Source: Candidatus Binatia bacterium (GTDB taxonomy: Bacteria > Desulfobacterota > Binatia > HRBIN30). Taken from it: a stretch of 64,000 nucleotides of DNA. The position numbers were made by a program, and so were the translations under genes. The stretch covers positions 1-64,000 of the forward strand of contig JAOAHD010000002.1 of assembly GCA_026415395.1 (NCBI GenBank). The letters are read 5' to 3'. The first letter of the stretch is position 1. Each line of letters begins with the position of its first letter. The notes under the pieces were generated by a model. That model did no database searches. It saw nothing but the letters and a program-made list of their open reading frames with translations, and was not told where the DNA came from. Of the stretch, positions 18,243 through 27,289 are shown in pieces.

Positions 18243-19375
18243 ACGGCTCCCTATCGCGCATTGCCCACGTGGTGTGGAAGGAATTCATTCAGCTTTCGCG
18301 CGACCGGCGGATGTTCGGCCTGGTGCTGCTCATGCCGGTGATCGAGCTGTTCATCTTTGGGTACGTGGTGGCCACTGACATTACCGACATCGCCCTGGCG
18401 GTGTGCGACTACGACCGTACCGCCTCCAGCCGCGGCTACGTGGACCATCTGGTGCACAGCGGCTACTTCCGCGTGGCCGCTCCCTGTTCGAGCATCAACG
18501 AGGCCAACCGTTTGCTCGATCGCGGCGAGGTCAAGGTGGTGCTCACCATCCCGCCGGATTTCTCCGAAAAGTTGCGGCAGGGAAAGCCGGCCGAAGTGTC
18601 CGCCCTGGTGGATGGCAGCAACTCCAACATCGCCATGATTGCTTCGGCGTACCTCGAACAAATCACGCTGACTCGGGTGGTGCAGGTGCGCTTTCCCGAC
18701 CGTGGCGCGGGGGACCGTGTAGTCGTGCACCCGCGTGTCGAGGTGGAGCCGCGGGTGTGGTTCAACCCCGAGCTGCGCAGCGTTCGCTACATGGTGCCCG
18801 CAATCGTCTGCGTGTTGTTGATGGAATCGCTCGTCGTGCTCACCGCCATCGCCATTGTGCGCGAAAAGGAACGAGGCACGATGGAGCAAATGATCGTCAC
18901 GCCGATTCGGGCAGCCGAGCTGGTGCTCGGGAAGGCAATTCCCTTCATCGTCATTGGCTACGTGAACATGGGCGCGGTCATGCTCGCCGGCCGTTATTGG
19001 TTTGGCGTGGAGCTAGTGGGCTCGCTCGGCCTGCTGCTCGCCCTGAGCTTACTGTTCATCATGACCTGCCTCGGCATGGGGCTGTTTGTTTCCACAGTGT
19101 CGAACACCCAGCAGCAGGCTTCGATGCTGGGACAGTTTCTCTTGCTGCCGAACCTGTTTTTTTCCGGCTTTATGTTTCCCATTTCGAGTATGCCGCCGCT
19201 GATTCAAGAGCTCACGCACATCATCCCGCTCAAGTACTACATCACCATCGTGCGTGGCATCTTTCTCAAGAACGCCGGTTGGGCGGAGTTGTGGGACGAA
19301 AGCCTGGTGCTGATGGTGTTCGGCATCGTAATTCTCACTGCGGCAAGCTTCGTATTCCGCAAACAAGTGCAGTGA
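18239..19375 (+). CDS. ABC-2 exporter permease (YbhS/YbhR-like), second
   Basis: A 378-residue paralogue of the preceding permease: N-terminal helix, periplasmic domain beginning VCDYDRTASSRGYVDHLVHSG, then helices with EKERGTMEQMIVTPIRAAE. The frame is open far upstream, but the true start is the ATG at 18239 overlapping the previous stop, because the family N-terminus begins there. This completes the exporter. The substrate is unknown. Confidence 0.92.
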   Translation: MNGSLSRIAHVVWKEFIQLSRDRRMFGLVLLMPVIELFIFGYVVATDITDIALAVCDYDRTASSRGYVDHLVHSGYFRVAAPCSSINEANRLLDRGEVKVVLTIPPDFSEKLRQGKPAEVSALVDGSNSNIAMIASAYLEQITLTRVVQVRFPDRGAGDRVVVHPRVEVEPRVWFNPELRSVRYMVPAIVCVLLMESLVVLTAIAIVREKERGTMEQMIVTPIRAAELVLGKAIPFIVIGYVNMGAVMLAGRYWFGVELVGSLGLLLALSLLFIMTCLGMGLFVSTVSNTQQQASMLGQFLLLPNLFFSGFMFPISSMPPLIQELTHIIPLKYYITIVRGIFLKNAGWAELWDESLVLMVFGIVILTAASFVFRKQVQ

Positions 19376-19544
19376 GCGAGCGCGGCTGCGGCGCTAGCGG
19401 GCAATGCCTGCGCTTCCGATAAGGCGCAGGCCAAACGAGCGTCCCTCCATGAGGAAACTCGGCAACTGCTGGTCGCGGACACTGCGGACGCCAACCCGCG
19501 TGCACAACACCGTAGCCACCGTGGCGCCGCTCCGCGCGGCGAGG

Positions 19545-21356
19545 TTAGGCCACGGTGACCGACTTGGCGAGCGAGCGCGGCTTGTCGACGTTGCGCTTCA
19601 GCGCGGTCGCCGTGAAGTAAGCGAGCAGTTGGGCACCGACGAGCGGAAGCAACGGAGCCGTCAGCCGGTGGGACGCGACAAAGGTGACGCTTTCGTCGAA
19701 CAGTGCGGGTTCCTCTTCGAACGCAAAACCGAGCACGAAACCGCCACGCGCCCGGACCTCTTCCACGCTGGACATGGTGAGCGTGTACAGCTCGCCACAG
19801 TTACGGGGTGGCACGAACACGAGGGTGTACAAATTCTCGTCGACCAAGGACAGGGTGCCGTGCTTGAGAAAGCCGCCGGCCATGCCTTCGGCGTGCAGGT
19901 AGGTCACCTCTTTCATTTTCAACGCGGCTTCGAGGGCGATCGGGTAGTAGATGCCGCGGCCGAGGAACAACCAGTTGCGCATGTTCGCATGGCGGTAAGC
20001 AACCGCGCGGATCACACCGGAGCGTTCGTTGAGCAATGTTTCGATTTCTCCCGGCAGCCGATGGAGGGCGGCGTACAGCTCGTCTCGTTGTTGCGGGCCG
20101 AGCTTGCCGCGGACAATTCCCAACTCGATTGCCAGGCGCGTGAGCAGCACCATTTGCACGAGCGCCGCTTTGGTGCTGACCACGCACACCTCGGGCCCAG
20201 AACTTTGCAAGATCACATGGTCGACGAGCCGGGCGATGGACGAGCCCACCACGTTGACGATCGCGGCGGTTTTTGCGCCGCGCTCCTTGGCGTGGCGCAG
20301 GCTCATCAGCGTGTCGTAAGTTTCGCCCGACTGGGAGATTGCGAGCACGAGGGTTTGGCTGTCGCTTTTGTCCAAGTAACGAAACTCGTCGGAGCTAACG
20401 GGCAGAACATCAACATCGGCAAGCTCAGCAAAGAGATACTGGCCATACAGAGCCACGTAGTACGTCGTTCCCACGCCGATTAGGTAAATGCGCCGGGCGC
20501 TGGCCAGCGCGCGCACCACGTCTTGGATGGCAGCCTCGTCGAGGCTGAGCGCGCTGCGTACGGCGAGCGGTTGCTCATGAATTTCCTTCAACATGAAATG
20601 CGGGTAACCGCCCTTGCGGGACAGCTCGGGGTCCCACGGAATCACGGTGATCGGTTTCTCCACCACTTCGCCGTCGCGTACGCGCTTGACCGCGTAACTA
20701 TCTTTGGCCACGACGCCGTACTCGCCGTCGTCCAAGATGACGGTGTTCTTCGTATACTCGATAAACGCGTTGAAGTCGGAGCCGATGTAGTTGGCATCGG
20801 TGCCGACGCCGATGATGAGCGGGCTTTCGTGACGAGCGCAGTAAATGCGCTCGGGGTCGTGGACGGAAATCATCGCCAAGGCGTAACTACCTTCGAGTTC
20901 CCGCAAGGTAGCCACCCAAGCAGCTTCCACATCGCCCGTGCGGCGGTAGTGCTCTTCCACCAAGTGGGCGATAGTTTCCGTGTCCGTCTCCGAACGGAAG
21001 CGGTGTCCGGCTTGCTCTAAGCGCGCGCGTAGGGTGCGGTAGTTTCCCACAATGCCGTTGTGCACGACGGCAAAGCAACCGTCGCAACTCAAGTGCGGGT
21101 GGGCGTTCTCGCGCGTAACTTTCCCATGGGTGGCCCAGCGTGTGTGGGCGATGCCCACACACGCCATGAGGTTGCGCAGGTTCGCGCGGCTGTCGACCTC
21201 GTCCACAGTGCCGACATCCTTGCGCACCTCGATATGGCGATTTTCCACGAACGCCACCCCGCAGGAGTCGTAACCGCGGTACTCCAACTGATGGACGCCC
21301 TCGTACAACCGGTCGTGGATGGGGTGAAAACTCGCCACCCCGCTGATGCCGCACAT
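19545..21356 (-). CDS. glmS: Glutamine-fructose-6-phosphate aminotransferase (isomerizing)
   Basis: GlmS makes glucosamine 6-phosphate from fructose 6-phosphate and glutamine, the entry to peptidoglycan and LPS amino sugars. The N-terminal glutaminase begins with catalytic Cys2 (MCGISGV), followed by QLEYRGYDSCG, AHTRWATHG and HNGIVGN. The C-terminal half has two SIS domains (SDEFRYL, SQSGETYDTL, FLGRGIYYPIALEAALKMKE) and ends LAKSVTVA. The 603-residue length matches E. coli (609). It lies 4 bases downstream of the glmU-like gene, so one transcript supplies consecutive steps. No glmS ribozyme was seen and the intergenic gap leaves no room for one. Confidence 0.97.
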   Translation of the reverse strand: MCGISGVASFHPIHDRLYEGVHQLEYRGYDSCGVAFVENRHIEVRKDVGTVDEVDSRANLRNLMACVGIAHTRWATHGKVTRENAHPHLSCDGCFAVVHNGIVGNYRTLRARLEQAGHRFRSETDTETIAHLVEEHYRRTGDVEAAWVATLRELEGSYALAMISVHDPERIYCARHESPLIIGVGTDANYIGSDFNAFIEYTKNTVILDDGEYGVVAKDSYAVKRVRDGEVVEKPITVIPWDPELSRKGGYPHFMLKEIHEQPLAVRSALSLDEAAIQDVVRALASARRIYLIGVGTTYYVALYGQYLFAELADVDVLPVSSDEFRYLDKSDSQTLVLAISQSGETYDTLMSLRHAKERGAKTAAIVNVVGSSIARLVDHVILQSSGPEVCVVSTKAALVQMVLLTRLAIELGIVRGKLGPQQRDELYAALHRLPGEIETLLNERSGVIRAVAYRHANMRNWLFLGRGIYYPIALEAALKMKEVTYLHAEGMAGGFLKHGTLSLVDENLYTLVFVPPRNCGELYTLTMSSVEEVRARGGFVLGFAFEEEPALFDESVTFVASHRLTAPLLPLVGAQLLAYFTATALKRNVDKPRSLAKSVTVA

Positions 21357-21360
21357 AATC

Positions 21361-22569
21361 TCACTCCCGTCGAGGCACGGTGGTATGGTGTTCGATAATC
21401 GCTCCGGCGTCCACAATGGTTCCTGCGGCCAGGGTGTTCCCCGCGCCAATCTTGGCTCTGTCGCCGATGAAAGAGCCGAGTTTCCGCAGGCCCGAGTCGA
21501 TTCGGGTGCCGCGAATTTCGACGGCGATGGGCTGGCGGTCCATGGTTTCGTTCACTGTCATGGTGCCGGAACCGATGTCCACTTCCTCCCCCACCACGCT
21601 ATCGCCGATGAACGACAGCCGGCCGATCCGGGCACGGCCGAAGACCACGCAATTCTTCAGCTCGACGCCGTAGCCCACGGTAGAGCTAGGTCCGAGCGAG
21701 GAGTAGCTGCGCACGAGCACGTTGTTGCCGATGTAACAATCGCGCCCGATGTAACAGGGGCCGGCCAGCACGGCTCCCGCGCGAATGGTGGAGCCAGCCT
21801 CGATGCGCACGGGGCCAACGATGGTGACGTTGTTGTCGAGCTTGGCGTCGCGCGAAATGCGGGCCTCCTCCCACGTATCCATCACCATGCGGTTGGCCGC
21901 CAACACATCCCACGGATACTCGACATCGATCCAGCCTTCCTCCCAAATCGAGGCGTGCACGCCCACGCTGGTCGTCAGGCGGTCGAACACTCGCTCCATC
22001 GCGCCGCCCGCCTCCTGGACCCACGAGAACAACTCCGTGGGCAACACGAAGAATCCGGACAACACGTAGTTCCCCAAGCCCGGCGTGCGCGGCTTCTCGA
22101 CGATTTGCGTAATCCGCGTCCCGCTCAAATACACGTTTCCGTAGCGACCCGTGGGCGGCCCCGGCAAACACACCCCAGCAATCGGGCTCTTAAAGGTGTT
22201 GAACGACTGCAAGAGCTGGAGGAAGGGATTGCCGGAGGTGACCACGTCGCCGTACACGAGCACGAAGTACTCCCCGGGCATAAACTTGCTTCGCGCTTGC
22301 AAGATGGCGTCCGCAATTCCTTGAGCGCGCTCCTGGCGAACGTAGGTCAAATTCAGACCGATCGCAGAGCCGTCTCCAAACGTTTGTTCGACGACATGGC
22401 CATGTTGACCCACGACCACGGTGACGTCGGTAATCCCCGCTTCGCGCAAGTGCTGCAGGGTGCGGCGCAACAGCGAGCCACCGGCAACCACCGTCATCGC
22501 CTTCGGGCGCGTGGCCGAGAACGGCACTAACGTGCGCCCCGCACCGCCGGTTAACACCAAAGCCTTCAT
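21361..22569 (-). CDS. GlmU-like bifunctional sugar-1-phosphate nucleotidyltransferase / acyltransferase
   Basis: A 402-residue two-domain protein. Residues 1-230 form a nucleotidyltransferase (GGAGRTLVPFSATRPKAM; VVGQHGHVVEQTF; LVYGDVV; IVEKPRTPGLGNY). Residues 245-400 form a left-handed beta-helix of hexapeptide repeats (IGRDCYIGNNVLV, SLGPSSTVGYG, IGAGNTLAAGTIV). This arrangement matches archaeal-type GlmU (ST0452-like) more than E. coli GlmU. It should convert GlcN-1-P/GlcNAc-1-P to UDP-GlcNAc. In the signature loop the usual Thr-Arg is reversed to Arg-Thr. The start at 22569 is preferred over an upstream extension without family resemblance. It precedes glmS in one operon. Confidence 0.82.
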   Translation of the reverse strand: MKALVLTGGAGRTLVPFSATRPKAMTVVAGGSLLRRTLQHLREAGITDVTVVVGQHGHVVEQTFGDGSAIGLNLTYVRQERAQGIADAILQARSKFMPGEYFVLVYGDVVTSGNPFLQLLQSFNTFKSPIAGVCLPGPPTGRYGNVYLSGTRITQIVEKPRTPGLGNYVLSGFFVLPTELFSWVQEAGGAMERVFDRLTTSVGVHASIWEEGWIDVEYPWDVLAANRMVMDTWEEARISRDAKLDNNVTIVGPVRIEAGSTIRAGAVLAGPCYIGRDCYIGNNVLVRSYSSLGPSSTVGYGVELKNCVVFGRARIGRLSFIGDSVVGEEVDIGSGTMTVNETMDRQPIAVEIRGTRIDSGLRKLGSFIGDRAKIGAGNTLAAGTIVDAGAIIEHHTTVPRRE

Positions 22570-22709
22570 GCAGCCCTTTGCACTGAACTCTTTCTTCTGC
22601 GCCGCAAGCGGCAGCAGATACCATAATCCGAATCGGCGCAGTTTCTCAAGCGCTTGCATTCGACTCCTCCGCTCTTGACCTGCCTTGGAGCTTCGGCCAC
22701 CATGGCTTC

Positions 22710-23138
22710 ATGAAACGCAGGGGCCAGGGTTCGACGTGGACAACGTTTTTGGTGCTCGGCATCGCCCTGCTGGCAAGCGCGCCCAGCCAAGCTTGGGAGC
22801 GGGAACGGATTCGCAAGAATCCAGTGTTTCCCGACGAATACGTGATCGAGAAGGACGGACGCCGCACTGGTACCATTCGCCGGAATCCGGTGTTTGGCGA
22901 CGAGTGGGATGTTTACGACGAGATGGGCCGACGAAAAGCTACGATCCGGAAGAACCCGGTATTCCAGGACGAGCTGAACGTATACTCCCCGTTCGGCACC
23001 CGGGAAAAAACCATCCGCAAGAATCCCGTATTGCCGAACGAACTCGACGTTTACGACCAGAGCGGACGCCGCATCGAGCGCGTGCGGCCGGATCCGGTAT
23101 TCCCGAACGAGTGGAAAATCGATCGCCTCGATCCGTGA
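22710..23138 (+). CDS. Secreted protein of five tandem 23-residue repeats
   Basis: This 142-residue protein has a signal peptide (hydrophobic residues 12-24, SAPSQA|WE). Then come five tandem repeats at about 34-55, 56-78, 79-101, 102-124 and 125-142 (last one partial). The consensus is I-R-K-N-P-V-F-x-D/N-E-W-D-V-Y-D-x-x-G-R-R-x-x-T. The alternation and central Gly-Arg-Arg suggest a two-strand beta hairpin per repeat, so a small beta solenoid or propeller-like rod. It is strongly basic. I do not recognise the family and give no function. It is divergent from the glmU-like gene. Confidence 0.75.
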   Translation: MKRRGQGSTWTTFLVLGIALLASAPSQAWERERIRKNPVFPDEYVIEKDGRRTGTIRRNPVFGDEWDVYDEMGRRKATIRKNPVFQDELNVYSPFGTREKTIRKNPVLPNELDVYDQSGRRIERVRPDPVFPNEWKIDRLDP

Positions 23139-23419
23139 TGTGGGCCTCCGCCTAAACTCGCGGCGGAGATTCTGTTGTGGTTGCGGCGCGTCTGACACGC
23201 CTCGGTGGCCCACACGTGCGGCCAACCCAATGAACACATCTGCCGCCGGCCCGTGCAAGAAGCCCCAGAGTTGCTAGGGTGACGGACCCGATCGCCTTCC
23301 CTCTTGCAAAGGGAGCAGATGCGGGTCAACATACCGTCAACCTTGACTGTTATGACCCTTTTGAGGCAGCGAGAAGAAAAAAACGATTGGCGTGCCCCGC
23401 AACGCCGTAGAGAAAGATT

Positions 23420-23977
23420 ATGGTTGGATCACTCTTTGCCGCAATGGTCGTCGTAGCCGGATTGGCGGTGACCTTGTATTTGGTCACGCTTTTAGCCTCG
23501 GCCGCAGCCGAGCCGCTCGAGCAGCTTTGGGAGAATCGCCGCTTCGAGCAGCATCGCCAGCGGGCGAGTCAGTCGGATGCCTGGTTGCAAGCCGGAGCAT
23601 TTGACTTGGCACTGCAGTCGCTGCGAGCAGGCTTCTACCTGCAGCCGGTACGCCAGCGCCGCCTTTCGGGAGAAATTTTCAACCACCATGCGGCGCTGCT
23701 CGCACGCATCATCGCGCTGACTAACGAGCTGTGCGGCGGCACGGTGCGGTTGTTTTCGCTGGCGCGGGCAGATCGGTTGCTGGCCGACCGTGCGGATTTA
23801 CAGCGGCGCTTTCTGCGCGCCTGCGAGTTAGGCAGCGCAAGCCAGCAACGCGACTTGCTCGATCAACTCGATCGCAACGCCCGCGAACTGCGCGCGGCCC
23901 TGGATCAACTGTTCGCCGAGGTCCAAACGATCGTCCACACCCGCTCTCCAGCGGGAGCGCAAATGCGCGCCCATTGA
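23420..23977 (+). CDS. Hypothetical membrane-anchored helical protein
   Basis: A 185-residue protein with one N-terminal transmembrane helix (about residues 3-27, VVVAGLAVTLYLVTLLASAAA). A Gln/Arg/Leu-rich region follows that looks helical (ALQSLRAGFYLQPVRQRRL; DLLDQLDRNARELRAALDQL). No catalytic motif or named family was recognised. Steady codon use and lack of stops over 185 codons support a real gene; the ribosome-binding site is weak (AGAAAGA). It is followed by a repeat copy and convergent with the NodJ-like permease gene. Confidence 0.55.
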   Translation: MVGSLFAAMVVVAGLAVTLYLVTLLASAAAEPLEQLWENRRFEQHRQRASQSDAWLQAGAFDLALQSLRAGFYLQPVRQRRLSGEIFNHHAALLARIIALTNELCGGTVRLFSLARADRLLADRADLQRRFLRACELGSASQQRDLLDQLDRNARELRAALDQLFAEVQTIVHTRSPAGAQMRAH

Positions 23978-23989
23978 GAGCAGCGAGTG

Positions 23990-24060
23990 GCGCGCACGGC
24001 GGATCGTAGGGGCGACGCATGCGTCGCCCGAGGTGCCACAGCGCAGCAGCGTGCTTGGTG
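23990..24060. repeat. Interspersed composite repeat, copy B
   Basis: The core palindrome GGGCGACGCATGCGTCGCCC-type sequence is at 24006-24029, followed by GAGGTGCCAC. It fills the gap between two convergent genes. It is the same family as copies at 10870, 27354 and 62275. Confidence 0.8.
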
Positions 24061-24154
24061 GAGCGGCAAATTTCAACTGGCGGCACGCTGGTCGCATTCG
24101 TAATCGTCGGCGGCAGCGAAGGGGCCCGCAGCCGTGAGCGAGCGCACGCCGCAC

Positions 24155-24922
24155 CTACGCTGTGAGGCGTTTGTGGATGCTGCGGTGGCAGATCACCAGG
24201 AGCAGGGCGGAAACGGCGAGGATGTAGGCAAGGTCCCACACCATCACGCCACTCCAGCGGCCGGCAAAGCCCAAGCGGGCAAGCCGCACTGGATGTAGCA
24301 AGGGCAACGCTTCCGCCACCCACAACCACACGCCCGAAAGCCGCTCCGCTAACGGGAAGAACACGTCGGAAAACAGAAACAGCGGTGTGAGAAACAAGGT
24401 GAAATAGAAGCTGAAAAGGTCGATGGTGACGATTTGCAGTGAAAACACCAGCCCCACAGCCGCAAACAGCAAGCCGCTAAGCACGATGACCACCAGTGCC
24501 CACGGGGCAGCGTACCACGGGGTGAGCCCCCAGGCGCTGGTGACCAAGTAAAAGCAGCCTCCGTAAATCGTCGCGCGCGTGACGGCCCACAGCACTTCCC
24601 CGGCGAGAATGTCCGCAGGCTGCACTGGCGTCGTCAGCATGGCGTCGTACGTTTTCTCGAAGTGCATGCGTACGAAGATGTTGTACGTGACCTCGAAGCT
24701 TGCGCCATTCATCGCCGCCACGCACACCAGCCCCGGGGCGAGAAACGCCGCGTAGGGGAGCCCGCCCATCTGCTGCACGTAGGCACCCAAGCCAATGCCG
24801 ATGGCCATCAGGTAAAATACCGGCTCGAAGAAGTTCGGGAGGATGTTGAGCTTCCAGGTTCGCCGGTACATCGAAAGATTGCGGTGCCACACCGACAAGG
24901 CGTGGGGCAGCGAAACGTTCAC
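24155..24922 (-). CDS. ABC-2 exporter permease, NodJ-like
   Basis: A 255-residue six-helix permease of the NodJ/ABC-2 group. It begins with a cytosolic stretch (SVWHRNLSMYRRTWKLNILPNFFEP) typical of NodJ-like lipid or polysaccharide exporters, followed by VFYLMAIGIGLG and LAPGLVCVAAMNGASFE. The hallmark FEKTYDAMLTTPVQPADIL is present. Its start overlaps the ATPase stop (ATGA at 24919-24922). NodIJ exports lipochitooligosaccharides in rhizobia; most homologues elsewhere have unknown substrates. Confidence 0.9.
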   Translation of the reverse strand: MNVSLPHALSVWHRNLSMYRRTWKLNILPNFFEPVFYLMAIGIGLGAYVQQMGGLPYAAFLAPGLVCVAAMNGASFEVTYNIFVRMHFEKTYDAMLTTPVQPADILAGEVLWAVTRATIYGGCFYLVTSAWGLTPWYAAPWALVVIVLSGLLFAAVGLVFSLQIVTIDLFSFYFTLFLTPLFLFSDVFFPLAERLSGVWLWVAEALPLLHPVRLARLGFAGRWSGVMVWDLAYILAVSALLLVICHRSIHKRLTA

Positions 24923-25842
24923 GGCTCGCTTTCCTCCAGCGACGAGCCGGTGAGCGCCAAGAACACATCCTCGAGGTTGGCCGGACGCAGCACGAGCGTG
25001 CGCCGCTCGCCACCGTCGCGCGCCCGGATGGTCTCGGCCACACGCGTCACGTCATCAGCGTAAATGGTCAAGCGGTCAGCGGTGCGCAGCACGTGCGCTA
25101 CCGGCAATCCATCGAGCAGCGCCGGCACTTCGTCTTCGTCGCATTCGCATTCCAAGGCTTCCCGCGCGAGATAGTGCTGAATGAGCTCCTCGGGGGCGCC
25201 TTCCGCCAGCACCTTTCCGGCGGCAACGATGGCCACGCGGTCGCACAGGCGCTGGGCTTCGTCCATGTAGTGCGTGGTGAGTAAGATGGTCTTCCCCGCC
25301 CCTCGCAAGGCGCGCACCCGCGCCCACAGTGCAAGGCGCACCGCGGGGTCGAGACCTGTGGTCGGCTCGTCGAGGATCAACAACTCGGGATCGTTCACCA
25401 GCGACAGGGCAATCGCCAAGCGGCGCTGGAAACCGCCGGAGAGCTGCTTCACCGGCACGTGCGCGTGCGAGCGCAGCTCGAGGAAATCGAGGAGCTCTTC
25501 GACGCGGCTCTCCAAGGAGCGTCCGCCAAGCAAGTGATAGCGGCCAAACACGCGCAAATTTTCCACCGGGGAAAGCGCCTCGATGAGCACGTTCTGCTGG
25601 AGCGTCACCCCCAAGCGAGCACGCACTGCACGCGGGTCGGCAGCGACATCGATGCCGAACACACGCACGCTGCCCGAAGTAGGCTTGGTCACGCCGTAAA
25701 CCATGCGCAAGGTGGTGGTCTTGCCGGCGCCATTAGGACCGAGGAGGCCAAAACAGATCCCGGGCGGAATCGCGAGGTCGATGCCGGCCACAGCGGTCCG
25801 GGTGCCGAACCGCTTGACCACGTTGCGTGCCTCGATCACCAT
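24919..25842 (-). CDS. ABC-2 exporter ATPase, NodI-like
   Basis: A 307-residue ATPase with Walker A GPNGAGKTTT near 40-49, signature LSGGFQRRL, Walker B ELLILDEPTTGLDP and H-loop LTTHYMDEAQRL. The LSGGFQRR form and TTGLDP are typical of NodI/DrrA. A C-terminal accessory domain (about 220-307) follows. The start at 25842 begins a normal NodI N-terminus (MVIEARNVVKRFG); the longer frame adds 20 unrelated residues. It pairs with the NodJ-like permease in the same transcript and is divergent from the glutathione peroxidase gene. Confidence 0.92.
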   Translation of the reverse strand: MVIEARNVVKRFGTRTAVAGIDLAIPPGICFGLLGPNGAGKTTTLRMVYGVTKPTSGSVRVFGIDVAADPRAVRARLGVTLQQNVLIEALSPVENLRVFGRYHLLGGRSLESRVEELLDFLELRSHAHVPVKQLSGGFQRRLAIALSLVNDPELLILDEPTTGLDPAVRLALWARVRALRGAGKTILLTTHYMDEAQRLCDRVAIVAAGKVLAEGAPEELIQHYLAREALECECDEDEVPALLDGLPVAHVLRTADRLTIYADDVTRVAETIRARDGGERRTLVLRPANLEDVFLALTGSSLEESEP

Positions 25843-25931
25843 GGGTTGCCTTACCGTACGCAACCGCACTCCCGGCGCAAGGGCAGCCCGACGACCTTGC
25901 ATTCTGCTGGTTCGGCGCGCAAGCTAGCAGC

Positions 25932-26417
25932 ATGACTGTACACGATTTCTCGGCGCGAGCCATCGACGGTACGGAAACCAGCCTCAGCGAGTTCGCGGGC
26001 AAGGTGCTGCTCATCGTCAATGTGGCCTCGCAGTGTGGCCTAACGCCGCAGTACCGCGGGCTGCAGGAGTTGTACGAGCATTATCGCGAGCGCGGCTTCG
26101 CGGTGCTCGGCTTCCCTTGCAACCAATTCGGTGGGCAAGAGCCAGGCACGGAGGAAGAAATCCGCACCTTCTGCGAAACGCGCTACCATGTCACGTTTCC
26201 GCTGTTTTCCAAAATCGAAGTCAACGGGCCAAATCGGCATCCGCTTTACGCGTTCCTCACACAACAGCAAACCCAGCCAGACGGCCCTGGCGACATTCAG
26301 TGGAACTTCGCGAAATTTTTGATCGACCGGCAGGGCAAGGTGGTAGCCCGCTTCGCTCCTGCCACAGCACCGGTATCGGAGGAAGTCGTCGAAGCCATCG
26401 AACGCACGCTCGAGTAG
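25932..26417 (+). CDS. Glutathione peroxidase family thiol peroxidase
   Basis: A 161-residue cysteine-type GPx. The peroxidatic Cys is in NVASQCGLTPQY; the conserved Gln and Trp are in GFPCNQFGGQEPG and IQWNFAKFLID. The second Cys (GFPCNQFG) and Cys in TFCETRYH suit a thioredoxin-recycled enzyme as in BtuE-like bacterial GPx. It reduces H2O2 and lipid hydroperoxides in the cytoplasm. The start at 25932 gives the standard N-terminus (TVHDFSARAIDGTETSL). It is the third peroxide/superoxide defence gene in the window. Confidence 0.95.
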   Translation: MTVHDFSARAIDGTETSLSEFAGKVLLIVNVASQCGLTPQYRGLQELYEHYRERGFAVLGFPCNQFGGQEPGTEEEIRTFCETRYHVTFPLFSKIEVNGPNRHPLYAFLTQQQTQPDGPGDIQWNFAKFLIDRQGKVVARFAPATAPVSEEVVEAIERTLE

Positions 26418-26562
26418 TCCAGTTGTGTCAGCGCAACGGCGCGTAGCGACCCCCGTGCACCTGCACAACTCGCTGGGCGCTCACGCCTGCGTACGCGGGG
26501 GTGCGGAGCGCGCCGCGGTGTGGAGCGATGTTCTTGCCGCCCTCCCAAATCGCCGCTTTCCT

Positions 26563-27030
26563 TTATTCGAAAGGCCGGATGATCACCGGGTGGTGGCGAG
26601 TAGAAAACGTTGGCTGCTCCACACGCTCGCGGATCCGCCAGCCTTCAGCGGTGCGCACTAAGCGATCGTGGTAGTAGCCGCCCTCAAAGAACACCACGAG
26701 GTTACCATCTTCGTCGGTAATGCCCATGGGGTTGAACAGGCAGGAGCGGCACTCGGCGGTATCGCCATCGATGCGCACGTCGAAGTTGGAGACCATGTGC
26801 TGGGTCATCGCAAAGCGAGCGAACACCTCGGCCAACCAAGCACGCACCACTGGTAACGACCCTTTGATGCCCCCCACGGCCGTGTAGTCGATAGTGGCAT
26901 CGGGCGTGAAACAGCGGGTGAACAAGTCCCAATCGCGCGTGTCGAGAGCGGTGGCGTAACGCGTGAGCAAATCCTGAATTTCCAGCCGATCCGCCAACTG
27001 CTGCCATCGCTCCACCTGGGTTGTGTCCAT
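26563..27030 (-). CDS. SnoaL-like / nuclear transport factor 2-fold protein
   Basis: A 155-residue protein with the start at 27030 after a GGAGGG site. The segment IQDLLTRYATALDTRDWDLF, then CFTPDATIDYTAVGG and YYHDRLVRTAEGWRIRERV, are standard for the SnoaL_4/NTF2-like fold. Proteins of this group are cyclases, dehydratases or steroid isomerases, or simply bind small hydrophobic molecules. The substrate cannot be named. The frame stays open upstream for 270 codons, but that part is in the repeat-containing non-coding stretch and is not believed. Confidence 0.85.
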   Translation of the reverse strand: MDTTQVERWQQLADRLEIQDLLTRYATALDTRDWDLFTRCFTPDATIDYTAVGGIKGSLPVVRAWLAEVFARFAMTQHMVSNFDVRIDGDTAECRSCLFNPMGITDEDGNLVVFFEGGYYHDRLVRTAEGWRIRERVEQPTFSTRHHPVIIRPFE

Positions 27031-27289
27031 ACCATTCCCTCCTTCCCACTCGCGTTTGCTCGCCGGCGCGCTCGCCCGCGGATTGTGGTTGCGTTTCCGG
27101 TGCTCGGCCCATCGCACGCTCAGGCTTGCGGTCTTGCCGCGACGGTGCGCGAGCGAGCTTTTATCCACACACCGCGGCGCAATGCTAGCACCGCCCAACG
27201 GTGTTCCCGGCCCTCTGACGTTCGCTTCGTCGCATCCTAGGCTAGAGTCCGCCGCCTCACACCGCCGCCGCGGAGGTGCACAGCTATGG

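Noticed and set aside
21357-21360. glmS ribozyme
   Set aside because: Only 4 bases separate the glmU-like and glmS genes, leaving no place for one.
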